A stretch of DNA of 64,000 nt, taken from the NCBI RefSeq assembly GCF_000521785.1, contig NZ_JALZ01000003.1, positions 185,480 to 249,479 on the forward strand, read 5' to 3'. This document shows, piece after piece, positions 29,837 to 37,642 of this stretch; the stretch's first letter is position 1, and each line of letters opens with the position of its first letter. A program made the position numbers and the translations under genes. The DNA comes from Roseivivax halodurans JCM 10272. Its GTDB lineage: Bacteria > Pseudomonadota > Alphaproteobacteria > Rhodobacterales > Rhodobacteraceae. The notes beneath the pieces are model-generated. The model did not search any database, was not told the DNA's origin, and saw only the letters and a list, made by a program, of their open reading frames with translations.

Positions 29837-30672
29837 GCGATGCACCGAGATCCGTCCCGCTGGCCGGCGTGATCGGCCACCCGATCGCGCATTCGCGGTC
29901 GCCTCTCTTGCACGGTCACTGGCTGCGCAAACTCGGCATACGGGGGCATTACGTTCCCCTCGACGTCGCGGCCGCGGATTTCGAGAATGTCGTGCGGATG
30001 ATGCCCCGGATGGGCTTCGTCGGTGCGAACGTCACGATCCCGCACAAGGAACGCGCCTTCGGTCTGGCCGATGTGGTGAGCGACCGGGCCAGTCTGATCG
30101 GCGCGGTGAACACGCTGACATTCCGCGACGACGGACGGATCTACGCGGACAATACAGACGGTTACGGGTTTCTCGCCAATCTGCGGCAGAACGCGCCGGA
30201 CTGGCGTGCGGATGCGGGGCCGGCGCTCGTGCTCGGCGCCGGCGGTGCCTCGCGAGCGGTTGTGGCCTCCCTGATCGAGGCCGGTGCGCCGGAGATTGTC
30301 GTGACCAATCGCACGCGCGTCCGCGCCGAAACTCTGCGGGAGGATTTCGGCGCGCGGGTCCGTGTGCTCGACTGGGTCCAGGCGGGCCGTGCAATGGCGG
30401 ATGCGGCTTTGGTTGTGAATACCACATCGCTCGGGATGGTCGGCAAGCCCGAGCTGGCGGTTCCGCTGGACGGGATCGGTCCGGGCACGGTGGTGACGGA
30501 TCTCGTCTACGCCCCGCTCGAGACGCGATTGCTGCGGATCGCGGCAGACCAGGGCGCAAGTGTCGTCGACGGGCTCGGCATGCTGCTGCACCAGGCGGTT
30601 CCGGGTTTCGAGCGGTGGTTCGGCATGCGCCCCGAGGTCGACGAAGCAACCCGCGCGGCCGTCCTTCTATGA
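29833..30672 (+). CDS. aroE: Shikimate dehydrogenase (NADP+)
   Basis: This 279-residue enzyme reduces 3-dehydroshikimate in aromatic amino-acid synthesis. It has the shikimate-binding HSRSPLLHGHW motif, the catalytic lysine in NVTIPHKER, the dinucleotide motif GAGGASRA with the NADP-selecting NRTRVRAE, and the C-terminal GLGMLLHQAVPGFERWFG. It overlaps maf and coaE by four bases each. Confidence 0.95.
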   Translation: MSDAPRSVPLAGVIGHPIAHSRSPLLHGHWLRKLGIRGHYVPLDVAAADFENVVRMMPRMGFVGANVTIPHKERAFGLADVVSDRASLIGAVNTLTFRDDGRIYADNTDGYGFLANLRQNAPDWRADAGPALVLGAGGASRAVVASLIEAGAPEIVVTNRTRVRAETLREDFGARVRVLDWVQAGRAMADAALVVNTTSLGMVGKPELAVPLDGIGPGTVVTDLVYAPLETRLLRIAADQGASVVDGLGMLLHQAVPGFERWFGMRPEVDEATRAAVLL

Positions 30673-31253
30673 CATTTCGTCTCGGGCTCACCGGCTCCAT
30701 CGGCATGGGAAAGTCCACGACCGCCGCGATGTTTGCGGAACGCGGCTGCGCCGTCTGGGATGCGGACGCCGCAGTGCACCGGCTCTACAGCAAGGGTGGT
30801 GCCGCGGTCGAACCGATCGCCGCGGCGTTTCCCGACGCCATCGAGGACGGCGCGGTCAGCCGCGCCCGACTGCGCCGCATCATCTCTGCGGATCCGGATG
30901 CACTCTCCCGCATCGAGGCCATCGTCCATCCGCTCGTCCGGACGGATCGAGCGCAATTCGCCGAAGCACATCCGGATGGCATCGTCGTCTTCGACATCCC
31001 TCTCCTCTTCGAGACCGGAGCGGAGGCCGAGATGGACGCGACGGCCTGCGTTTCGGTTTCACGTGAAACGCAGGAGGCCCGGGTGCTCGATCGCGGCACC
31101 ATGACCCGCGCGGAATTCGAGGCGATCCTCGCCAAGCAGATGCCGAACGAGGAAAAGCTGGCCCGTGCGGATTACCGGATCGACACCTCGTCGCTTGAGG
31201 CGGCGGCCCGGGACGTGCAGGATGTACTACGAAAGATCACCGGAGACCCCTAG
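30669..31253 (+). CDS. coaE: Dephospho-CoA kinase
   Basis: This 194-residue kinase makes CoA from dephospho-CoA, the last step of the pathway. The P-loop GLTGSIGMGKST lies at residues 6-17, the DADAAVH acceptor region follows, and the lid includes VFDIPLLFETG. The gene body contains a parS core at 31056-31069 that encodes VSRET. It is four bases overlapped with aroE and three bases before dnaQ. Confidence 0.95.
   Translation: MTFRLGLTGSIGMGKSTTAAMFAERGCAVWDADAAVHRLYSKGGAAVEPIAAAFPDAIEDGAVSRARLRRIISADPDALSRIEAIVHPLVRTDRAQFAEAHPDGIVVFDIPLLFETGAEAEMDATACVSVSRETQEARVLDRGTMTRAEFEAILAKQMPNEEKLARADYRIDTSSLEAAARDVQDVLRKITGDP
31056..31069. other. parS-core site within coaE
   Basis: The 14-base core palindrome GTTTCACGTGAAAC is perfect; the outer bases are G and G instead of T and A. 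This third site lies on the other side of the presumed oriC from parAB. Confidence 0.8.
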
Positions 31254-31256
31254 ATC

Positions 31257-31946
31257 ATGCGCGAGATCGTGCTCGACACCGAGACCACCGGCTTCGACCC
31301 CGAGCAGGGCGACCGCATCGTAGAGATCGGCGCGGTCGAGCTCTGGAATCACGTCGCGACCGGCCGGACGTATCATCAATACATCAACCCAGAGCGGTCG
31401 ATGCCGGACGAGGCCTTCCAGGTCCACGGGCTCGGCGACGACTTCCTGCGCGACAAGCCGGTCTTTGCGCAGATCGCCGACGATTTCGTCACCTTCATCG
31501 GCGACGCCAAGATGGTGATCCACAACGCCGCCTTCGATATGAAGTTCATCAATGCCGAGCTCGGCTGGCTGAAGAAGCCGCACTTCCCCTGGGAGCAGGC
31601 GGTCGACACCCTCGCGATCGCCAAGAAGAAATTCCCCGGCTCGCCCGCCTCGCTCGACGCGCTCTGCCGCCGCTTCGCCATCGACAATTCGTCGCGGACA
31701 TTGCACGGCGCGCTTCTCGACAGCGAGATCCTGGCCGAGGTCTATCTCGAGCTGATCGGGGGCAAGCAGCCCGATTTCGGCCTGGCGCAGTCGACGAGCC
31801 GCGCAGATGCCGCCGTCGACTGCGCATGGCGGGCCTACAAGCGCCCCGAGCCGCTGCCGCCGCGGATCACCGAAACGGAAAAGGCGGCTCACGCCGCCTT
31901 TGTCGATGCTCTCGGAGAAAACGCGCTCTGGCGGCGCGGCGCCTGA
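31257..31946 (+). CDS. dnaQ: DNA polymerase III epsilon subunit (proofreading exonuclease)
   Basis: This 229-residue 3'-5' exonuclease proofreads for the replicative polymerase. Exo I (VLDTETTGFD), Exo II (HNAAFDMKF) and Exo III epsilon (HGALLDSEILAEVYLEL) motifs hold the four acidic ligands and the catalytic histidine. The gene starts three bases after coaE. Its stop is one base from the convergent secB stop, a very compact junction. Confidence 0.95.
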   Translation: MREIVLDTETTGFDPEQGDRIVEIGAVELWNHVATGRTYHQYINPERSMPDEAFQVHGLGDDFLRDKPVFAQIADDFVTFIGDAKMVIHNAAFDMKFINAELGWLKKPHFPWEQAVDTLAIAKKKFPGSPASLDALCRRFAIDNSSRTLHGALLDSEILAEVYLELIGGKQPDFGLAQSTSRADAAVDCAWRAYKRPEPLPPRITETEKAAHAAFVDALGENALWRRGA

Positions 31947-31947
31947 C

Positions 31948-32487
31948 TTACGCCTGGCCGGTCTGCTCGGGCGATCCTGCCTGAGCGGCTTGCGCCTGCT
32001 GACGGCGCTGGATCTCGGCGCGGTAGAGCTGGACGAAATCGATGTTCTCGAGGTTCAGCGGCGGGAAGCCACCGTCGCGCGAGACGTCCGAGACGATCCG
32101 CCGCACGAACGGGAAGAGCATCCGCGGGCATTCGATCAGCAGGAAGGGATGCAGCTGGTTCTCGGGCACGTTCTCGATGTGGAAGATGCCGGCATATTCC
32201 AGCTCCATCAGGAACAGCTGATCGCCGGAGCTCTTGGTCTTGCTGTCGACCTTGAGCTTCATGATCACTTCGTACTGGTTTTCGGCCTGCCGCTTCTTGG
32301 CATCGAGGTTCACCTGAACCTGAACGTCGGGCTGTGCCTCGCCCTTGGTACCCTTCTGGGCGAGGATGTTCTCGAACGACATGTCGCGGATGTACTGCGC
32401 GAGAACGTTCATCTTGACCTGCGGCGCGTCCTGCGGCTGAGCCGTGTCGGCGCCGTTGCCGGACGAGTTGGTGCTGGTGTCGCTCAT
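31948..32487 (-). CDS. secB: Protein-export chaperone SecB
   Basis: This 179-residue tetrameric chaperone holds preproteins unfolded and delivers them to SecA. It has a disordered Ser/Gly-rich start, the conserved NVLAQYIRDMSFENI strand and the C-terminal IECPRMLFPFVRRIV motif. The start at 32487 has GGGAG upstream; an earlier start at 32529 lacks one. It is the downstream partner of fxsA on the minus strand. Confidence 0.95.
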   Translation of the reverse strand: MSDTSTNSSGNGADTAQPQDAPQVKMNVLAQYIRDMSFENILAQKGTKGEAQPDVQVQVNLDAKKRQAENQYEVIMKLKVDSKTKSSGDQLFLMELEYAGIFHIENVPENQLHPFLLIECPRMLFPFVRRIVSDVSRDGGFPPLNLENIDFVQLYRAEIQRRQQAQAAQAGSPEQTGQA

Positions 32488-32541
32488 AAGTCGGGCTCCC
32501 TGAGAATTACCTCGGTGCCTTAGCAACAAGGCACCCAGCGC

Positions 32542-33060
32542 TCAATGCTTAGTCCAGCCGGACCCCTGATGCGTGGGCCGCTTGCGCTCGGGCGGCGTGA
32601 CCTCCTCGTATTCGGTCTCGATCACGTCGCCCTGCCTCGGCCGGCCGGCAGTGCCGTGGCCGCCGGGGCGACGCGGATCTCCATGGGGCGCTCCGCCCAT
32701 CTCGAACCGGCGCATCTTCACGTGGCGGCTGGCATAGCGCATCGCCGCCTTGCGGACGCCCGGAGTGCAGAGCGCAAAGCCCACGGCGTCGGTGAAAAAA
32801 CCCGGGGTGAGCAGCAACGCGCCCGCGAGCAGGATCATTGCCCCATGGGCGAGCGGTTCGGTCGGATCCGACAGGTTGTTGAACGATTTGCGGATGTCGT
32901 TCATCGCCATCGCGCCCTGCGAGCGCACCAGCATCGTGCCGATCAGCGCTGTCAGCACCACGATCCCCAGCGTCGGCCAGAGGCCGATCAGCCCTCCGAC
33001 CTGTATGAAGAGCGCGATCTCGATAAGCGGAACCGCAAGGAACGCTACGAAAAGCCACAT
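32542..33060 (-). CDS. fxsA: FxsA-family inner membrane protein
   Basis: This 172-residue cytoplasmic-membrane protein has hydrophobic segments at about residues 2-20, 27-45 and 70-95, then a polar tail rich in Arg, Pro and Gly. The TLGIVVLTALIGTMLVRSQG segment is typical of FxsA, named for suppressing F-plasmid exclusion of phage T7; its normal role is unclear. GGAGG lies eight bases before the ATG at 33060, which fixes the start. It is divergent from the Tim44-like gene. Confidence 0.9.
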   Translation of the reverse strand: MWLFVAFLAVPLIEIALFIQVGGLIGLWPTLGIVVLTALIGTMLVRSQGAMAMNDIRKSFNNLSDPTEPLAHGAMILLAGALLLTPGFFTDAVGFALCTPGVRKAAMRYASRHVKMRRFEMGGAPHGDPRRPGGHGTAGRPRQGDVIETEYEEVTPPERKRPTHQGSGWTKH

Positions 33061-33165
33061 GTCGTTCGGCCTCCAAACCCGGGCGGCTTCGGTAGACTTG
33101 GCCCCGCCCAACGCCTACATAGGTTCCCAACTTCACGCTTTCCATGCATCCTTAACGAGGCATTG

Positions 33166-33828
33166 ATGAATTCCCCCATCCTGCAGCTCCTGGTCCTGGC
33201 GGGGATCGCTGTCTTCCTCATCCTGCGGCTCAAGAATGTCCTCGGGACCCGGGAAGGCTACGAAAAGCCCCCGACGCCGCCCTCCGGCGCGCAATCCAAG
33301 GCCGATCGCCGTGGGTTCGAGGTTATCGAGGGCGGTCCCGATCGCGACATCGTCGATCACGTTCCCGAGGGCAGCGAAAGCGCCCGCGCCCTGGCACAGA
33401 TGAAAGAGATCGAGCCGTCCTTCGGGGTTGCCGACTTCCTGTCGGGCGCCCGCGGCGCCTACGAGATGATCCTCATGGCCTTCGAACGCGGCAAGATCGA
33501 CGAGATCGAGCCCTATCTCGCACCGGACGTGTTCGAGAGCTTCGCCGAGGTGGTGAGGGCGCGCGAGGAGCAGGGCCTGACCATCGAGGCCGAGTTCGTC
33601 GGCGTGCGCGAACTGACGCTGGCCGAGGCGAGCTTCGATCAGACCACCCGCCTGGCCGAAATCACCGTGCGCTATGTGGGCGAACTGACGCAGGTGGTGA
33701 AGGACGCGGAAGGCACCGTGATCGAAGGTAGCGCCACGCAGGTCAAGCGTCAGAAGGACCTCTGGACCTTCGCGCGGACCATGGGCTCGGACGATCCGAA
33801 CTGGCAGCTGGTCGCCACGGGCGAATGA
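33166..33828 (+). CDS. Tim44/TimA-like membrane-anchored protein
   Basis: This 220-residue protein has one N-terminal membrane helix (LQLLVLAGIAVFLILRL), a Pro-rich linker and a C-terminal Tim44-like domain (from about residue 90). Alphaproteobacterial homologs of mitochondrial Tim44 are membrane proteins of uncertain function. GAGG precedes the ATG by six bases. It is the first gene of a Tim44-like, mltA, smrA series with stop/start overlaps, an order that recurs in this bacterial group. Confidence 0.87.
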   Translation: MNSPILQLLVLAGIAVFLILRLKNVLGTREGYEKPPTPPSGAQSKADRRGFEVIEGGPDRDIVDHVPEGSESARALAQMKEIEPSFGVADFLSGARGAYEMILMAFERGKIDEIEPYLAPDVFESFAEVVRAREEQGLTIEAEFVGVRELTLAEASFDQTTRLAEITVRYVGELTQVVKDAEGTVIEGSATQVKRQKDLWTFARTMGSDDPNWQLVATGE

Positions 33829-34895
33829 CGGCACGGATCGGCGCGGCGCTTCTGGCGGGGATCTGGGCCATGGCTGCAGACCCCGCACAGGCGACAGGCG
33901 CGCTCGACGGCGACGCGCCTGTCGCGCACACCATCCTCGACTTTTCTGACCTCGACGGCTGGGCGGCGGACGATCACTCCGCCGCCCTCGATGCGTTTCT
34001 GGTGACGTGCCGGGATCTCAACGATCCCGACTGGACCGCGCTCTGCGCCGCGGCTGAGGATCACCGGGACGTGGCGCGGAACTTTTTCGAACTGTTCTTC
34101 CGCCCCGTGCTGATCACCGAAGGCAGTGCCGAGGCGCTATTCACCGGATATTTCGAGCCCGAGCTCGACGGTGCGCCGCATGCCTCTCCCAGGTTCCGCT
34201 ATCCCATCTACCGGATGCCGCCCGAGGCCGAGGCCGCGGAGCAATGGCTTTCCCGACGCGAGATCCTGAGCGGCAGCGAAATGAGCGGCCGCGGGCTCGA
34301 GATCGCTTGGGTCGACGATCCGGTGGAGCTCTTCTTCCTGCAGATCCAGGGCTCCGGCCGCATCCGCTTTCCGGATGGGCGCGTCGTGCGCGTCGGTTAC
34401 GGCGGAGCGAACGGGCACGAATACAAGTCGGTCGGGCAGGAGCTGGTGCGGCGCGGCATGTTCGAGGCGCACGAGGTCTCTGCGGGCACCATCAAGGAAT
34501 GGGTGCGCACCCATCCGACCAAGGGCGAGGAGCTGCTCCTCCACAATCCGTCCTACGTCTTCTTCCGCGAAGTGAGTGAAGTGCCGGCGGATCGCGGGCC
34601 GCTCGGCGCGATGAACCGGTCGGTCACGCCGCGGCGCTCCGTCGCCGTCGATCCCGCCTACACGCCGCTCGGTGCGCCGGTCTGGGTGGAAAAGGACGGC
34701 GGCGTGCCCATGCGCCGCCTGATGATCGCTCAGGATACCGGATCGGCGATAAAGGGCGCGCAGCGCGCCGACATCTTCGTCGGGACGGGGGACGAGGCCG
34801 GGGCGACCGCCGGCACCTTCCGCGACGCCGGGCGCATGGTTGTGCTGCTCCCAATCCAGAGGGCCTACGCGCTGCTGCCGGAGCTTCTGGAATGA
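33825..34895 (+). CDS. mltA: Membrane-bound lytic murein transglycosylase A
   Basis: This 356-residue periplasmic enzyme cleaves peptidoglycan glycan strands. It has a Sec signal peptide (about 24 residues, ending AQATG, with no lipobox seen) and the MltA beta-barrel with LFTGYFEPELDGA and FFLQIQGSGRIRF. The 3D domain carries the catalytic Asp in AQDTGSAIKGAQRADIF. It overlaps its neighbours by ATGA on both sides. Confidence 0.93.
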   Translation: MTARIGAALLAGIWAMAADPAQATGALDGDAPVAHTILDFSDLDGWAADDHSAALDAFLVTCRDLNDPDWTALCAAAEDHRDVARNFFELFFRPVLITEGSAEALFTGYFEPELDGAPHASPRFRYPIYRMPPEAEAAEQWLSRREILSGSEMSGRGLEIAWVDDPVELFFLQIQGSGRIRFPDGRVVRVGYGGANGHEYKSVGQELVRRGMFEAHEVSAGTIKEWVRTHPTKGEELLLHNPSYVFFREVSEVPADRGPLGAMNRSVTPRRSVAVDPAYTPLGAPVWVEKDGGVPMRRLMIAQDTGSAIKGAQRADIFVGTGDEAGATAGTFRDAGRMVVLLPIQRAYALLPELLE

Positions 34896-35485
34896 AGGGG
34901 CGCAAACCCCGCCACGAGGAACTCGAGCTCTGGTCCCAGGTCGCCCGCACGGCGAAGAAGCTTCCCGGCCAGCGCCGCGATCCGGCGCCCGAGGCCAAGC
35001 CCGGTCCAAAGCGGAAGAAGGCCCACGATCCTCCGGTCCGGCCCCAGCTTCCCGCCTTCGAGGTCGGCGAGCGGGCGCGGGGCCGCTCGTCGGTCTCCCT
35101 GCCGCAATCGACGTCCGAACGGCTTGCGCAAGAGGCCGTCGACATGGACGCCAAGGCGCACAAGCGCCTCAAGCGCGGCAAGCTCGCTCCCGAAGCCCGG
35201 CTCGACCTGCACGGCATGACGCTCGACGAGGCACATCCCGCGCTTGTCGGCTTCATGTATTCGGCCCAGGCCAAGGGGTTGCGGCTCGTGCTGATCATCA
35301 CCGGGAAGGGACAACGCGAGGATCCCTACGATCCCATGCCCCGCCGCCGGGGCGTTCTCAAGACGCAGGTGCCGCACTGGCTGCGCATGGCGCCGCTCGG
35401 GCCGATGGTGCTGCAGATCTCCGAGGCGCATATCAGGCACGGCGGCGGCGGCGCCTATTACGTCTATCTCCGGCGTCGCCGCTAG
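34892..35485 (+). CDS. smrA: Smr/MutS2-type domain protein
   Basis: This 197-residue protein has a long basic, Pro-rich N-terminal half and a C-terminal Smr domain (about 105-197) with LDLHGMTLDEAH, LIITGKG and the HGGGGAYYVYLRR end. Smr domains bind and may nick nucleic acids, and recent work links some to ribosome rescue; the role of this form is not known. It shares stop-codon bases with the convergent MFS gene. Confidence 0.88.
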   Translation: MKGRKPRHEELELWSQVARTAKKLPGQRRDPAPEAKPGPKRKKAHDPPVRPQLPAFEVGERARGRSSVSLPQSTSERLAQEAVDMDAKAHKRLKRGKLAPEARLDLHGMTLDEAHPALVGFMYSAQAKGLRLVLIITGKGQREDPYDPMPRRRGVLKTQVPHWLRMAPLGPMVLQISEAHIRHGGGGAYYVYLRRRR

Positions 35486-36720
35486 CCCGTCCGCTCGGGC
35501 ACCGGAACGCCGCTGCGCCTCTCGACGAGCGCCAGCCCGGCGACGATCGCACCGACGGCGCCGGCGAAATAGACCGCGATCCCGACGAACTGCGCCTCGA
35601 TGCCGATGCCGGCGTCGATCAGCGCGCCGGTGAGGAACGGTCCGATCGCGGTACCGAACACCATGATCGCCGTGCCCATCGACTTGATCGAGCCGAGGTG
35701 CCGCGTGCCGAAGAACTCCGCCCAGAGCGCGTTCGGAAGCGTCGCCTGCATGCCTTGCGTGAGCGACATGAGCGCAAAGGCGATCCCCGCCGTCCAGAGC
35801 GGCCCGCCGAGCCCGAAGAAGAGGAACGCGACCCCCATCGGCACGAGGTAGACCGGCAGCAGGCGCGCGGTCCCGAGCCGGTCGATCGCCGCGCCCGATA
35901 GGATCATCGCTGTCAAGGTCCCGATGGTGAAGATCGGCATCAGCGCCACGAAGTCGAAAAGCTCCCAGCCCTTCACCTCGGTCAGATGCACCTGCTGGAA
36001 GAAGAGCGCCGTTCCGAAGGCCGGCGGGCCGAGCAGCGCCGGGGCCATCAGCCAGAAGAACGGATGCCGGAGCACTTCGCCGCGCCTCCAGTGCCTGCCA
36101 TCCATGCCCGCCGCGTGGCTTTCCTCGGCATGGCTCTGCGGGGTGCGCTCCTCGCGCAGGAGCAGGAGGAGAAGCGGAACGCCGAGCAGCGCGATCCCCG
36201 CCGCGATCACCCAGAGCGACCGCCAGGGCAGCACGGACATGAGCGCAACGAATATGACTGGTAGCACCGCCTGCCCCAGCGTGACCCCGAGCCCCGCAAG
36301 CGACAATGCCCGCCCGCGCGCCGCGACGAACCACCGCGACATCGACACCATCGCGATGAGGCCCATCATCCCCTGCCCGAAGAACCTCAGTCCGAGGATC
36401 GCGAGCGGCAGGAGCCAGACCGACGCGTTGACCGCCATCCCGAGGCAGGCGAGCGCGAGACAGACGAGGCCGGTGCCCCCAAGGACGCGGGAGCGGAAGC
36501 GGTCGGTCAGCCCGCCCGCGCTCACCATCAGCATCGCCGACAGCGTCGTGCCGATGGCGTAGATCGCGCCCCAGGCGCCGTGGCTGAGGTCGAACTCCGC
36601 GCGGATCTCGCCCGCGAAGATCGAGATGAAGAAGGTCTGGCCGAAGCTCGACAGGAACGTCAGCAGACCGCCGGCCAGGAGCCAGCGGGCATTGTCGCGG
36701 AGGAACGTCAGAAGCGGCAT
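35482..36720 (-). CDS. MFS transporter, substrate unknown
   Basis: This 412-residue protein has about 12 membrane helices and the loop 2-3 MFS signature GGLTDRFRSRVLGG. ATG 36720 is preferred over TTG at 36726 because the GGAG site is then nine bases away. It lies only 31 bases downstream of bchO on the same strand, so it may be read through from the photosynthesis operon. It is not of the PucC/LhaA type that usually accompanies these genes. Substrate cannot be predicted. Confidence 0.8.
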   Translation of the reverse strand: MPLLTFLRDNARWLLAGGLLTFLSSFGQTFFISIFAGEIRAEFDLSHGAWGAIYAIGTTLSAMLMVSAGGLTDRFRSRVLGGTGLVCLALACLGMAVNASVWLLPLAILGLRFFGQGMMGLIAMVSMSRWFVAARGRALSLAGLGVTLGQAVLPVIFVALMSVLPWRSLWVIAAGIALLGVPLLLLLLREERTPQSHAEESHAAGMDGRHWRRGEVLRHPFFWLMAPALLGPPAFGTALFFQQVHLTEVKGWELFDFVALMPIFTIGTLTAMILSGAAIDRLGTARLLPVYLVPMGVAFLFFGLGGPLWTAGIAFALMSLTQGMQATLPNALWAEFFGTRHLGSIKSMGTAIMVFGTAIGPFLTGALIDAGIGIEAQFVGIAVYFAGAVGAIVAGLALVERRSGVPVPERTG

Positions 36721-36751
36721 GCGCAATCACTCCGCGCGGCATGCGGAAGGT

Positions 36752-37642
36752 TCAAGCGGAAAGCGCATCCGCCATGAACATCTCGATCCGCGCGGCGGCG
36801 AGATCCGGCGCCTCCTCGTGGGCGAGATGGCCAAGACCCGGCAGACGCTCGGCGCGCGCGTGGGGTATGCGGGCCGCGGCGGTTTCGGCGCTCTCCGGAG
36901 GCACGGTCCGGTCGTTCTCGCCGAGAAGGAAGAGCGACGGCGCGGTGATGCCCGGCAGGTCAGAGAGCAGCCGGTCGAGCGACCATTGCGACATCATGAG
37001 GAGCGCTCCTTCCACATGCGCCCGGTCGCGCAGGAGGCGGGCATAGAGCGCGACGCCCTCGGGGTCGATCGTGGACCCCGTCCCCTGCAGCAGAGTCGCC
37101 GCGCGGTCGGGCGAGACCAGCGCCATCCGCACAAAGCTCGTGGCGAACGGCGTCATCGCCATCATCCGCGCGGCCATCGGAAAGAGCACGCCCGCAAGGC
37201 CCCGGAAGGGCTCGAGCGCGGGGTTGAAGGCGACGATGCGCGGGGATGTCGCCCCCTCGCTCGCGAGCCGCAGCGCGACCGCGGCGCCCGCCGAATGGGC
37301 GACGATCCCCTGCGGCTGCCAGCCCTCGGAGCGGATCAGCCGGCCCAGATCCTCGGCCATGAACGGGAGCGAGGATCGGAAGCGTGTCGCGATCCGTGTC
37401 ATCCCGTGACCCGGCAGATCAACCGCGATGCAGCGGTACTGCGACGCGAGCAGCGGCAGGACGTCCCGCCAGCTATGCGTCGCGCCCCCCGCGCCGTGCA
37501 GGAAAAGAAGATCCGGCCCCTGCCCCATGATCTGCACGTGCCAGCGATGCGGTTTCACGCGGATCAGCCGCGAATGTTCCGCATGCGGCCAGCCTGCGAG
37601 GTCCTGCGGAAAGCGCACCGGCTCAGGTCTCCAGCGCCGCAT
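36752..37642 (-). CDS. bchO: BchO, alpha/beta hydrolase of the magnesium chelatase operon
   Basis: This 296-residue alpha/beta-hydrolase fold protein has the oxyanion motif LFLHGAGG, a nucleophile elbow in VAHSAGAAVAL, and a His near the end (GLGHLAHEEAP). BchO is always found with bchI and bchD and is needed by inference for bacteriochlorophyll synthesis, but its reaction is undefined. Its start lies 20 bases inside the end of bchD, so it is translationally coupled. Confidence 0.92.
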   Translation of the reverse strand: MRRWRPEPVRFPQDLAGWPHAEHSRLIRVKPHRWHVQIMGQGPDLLFLHGAGGATHSWRDVLPLLASQYRCIAVDLPGHGMTRIATRFRSSLPFMAEDLGRLIRSEGWQPQGIVAHSAGAAVALRLASEGATSPRIVAFNPALEPFRGLAGVLFPMAARMMAMTPFATSFVRMALVSPDRAATLLQGTGSTIDPEGVALYARLLRDRAHVEGALLMMSQWSLDRLLSDLPGITAPSLFLLGENDRTVPPESAETAAARIPHARAERLPGLGHLAHEEAPDLAAARIEMFMADALSA

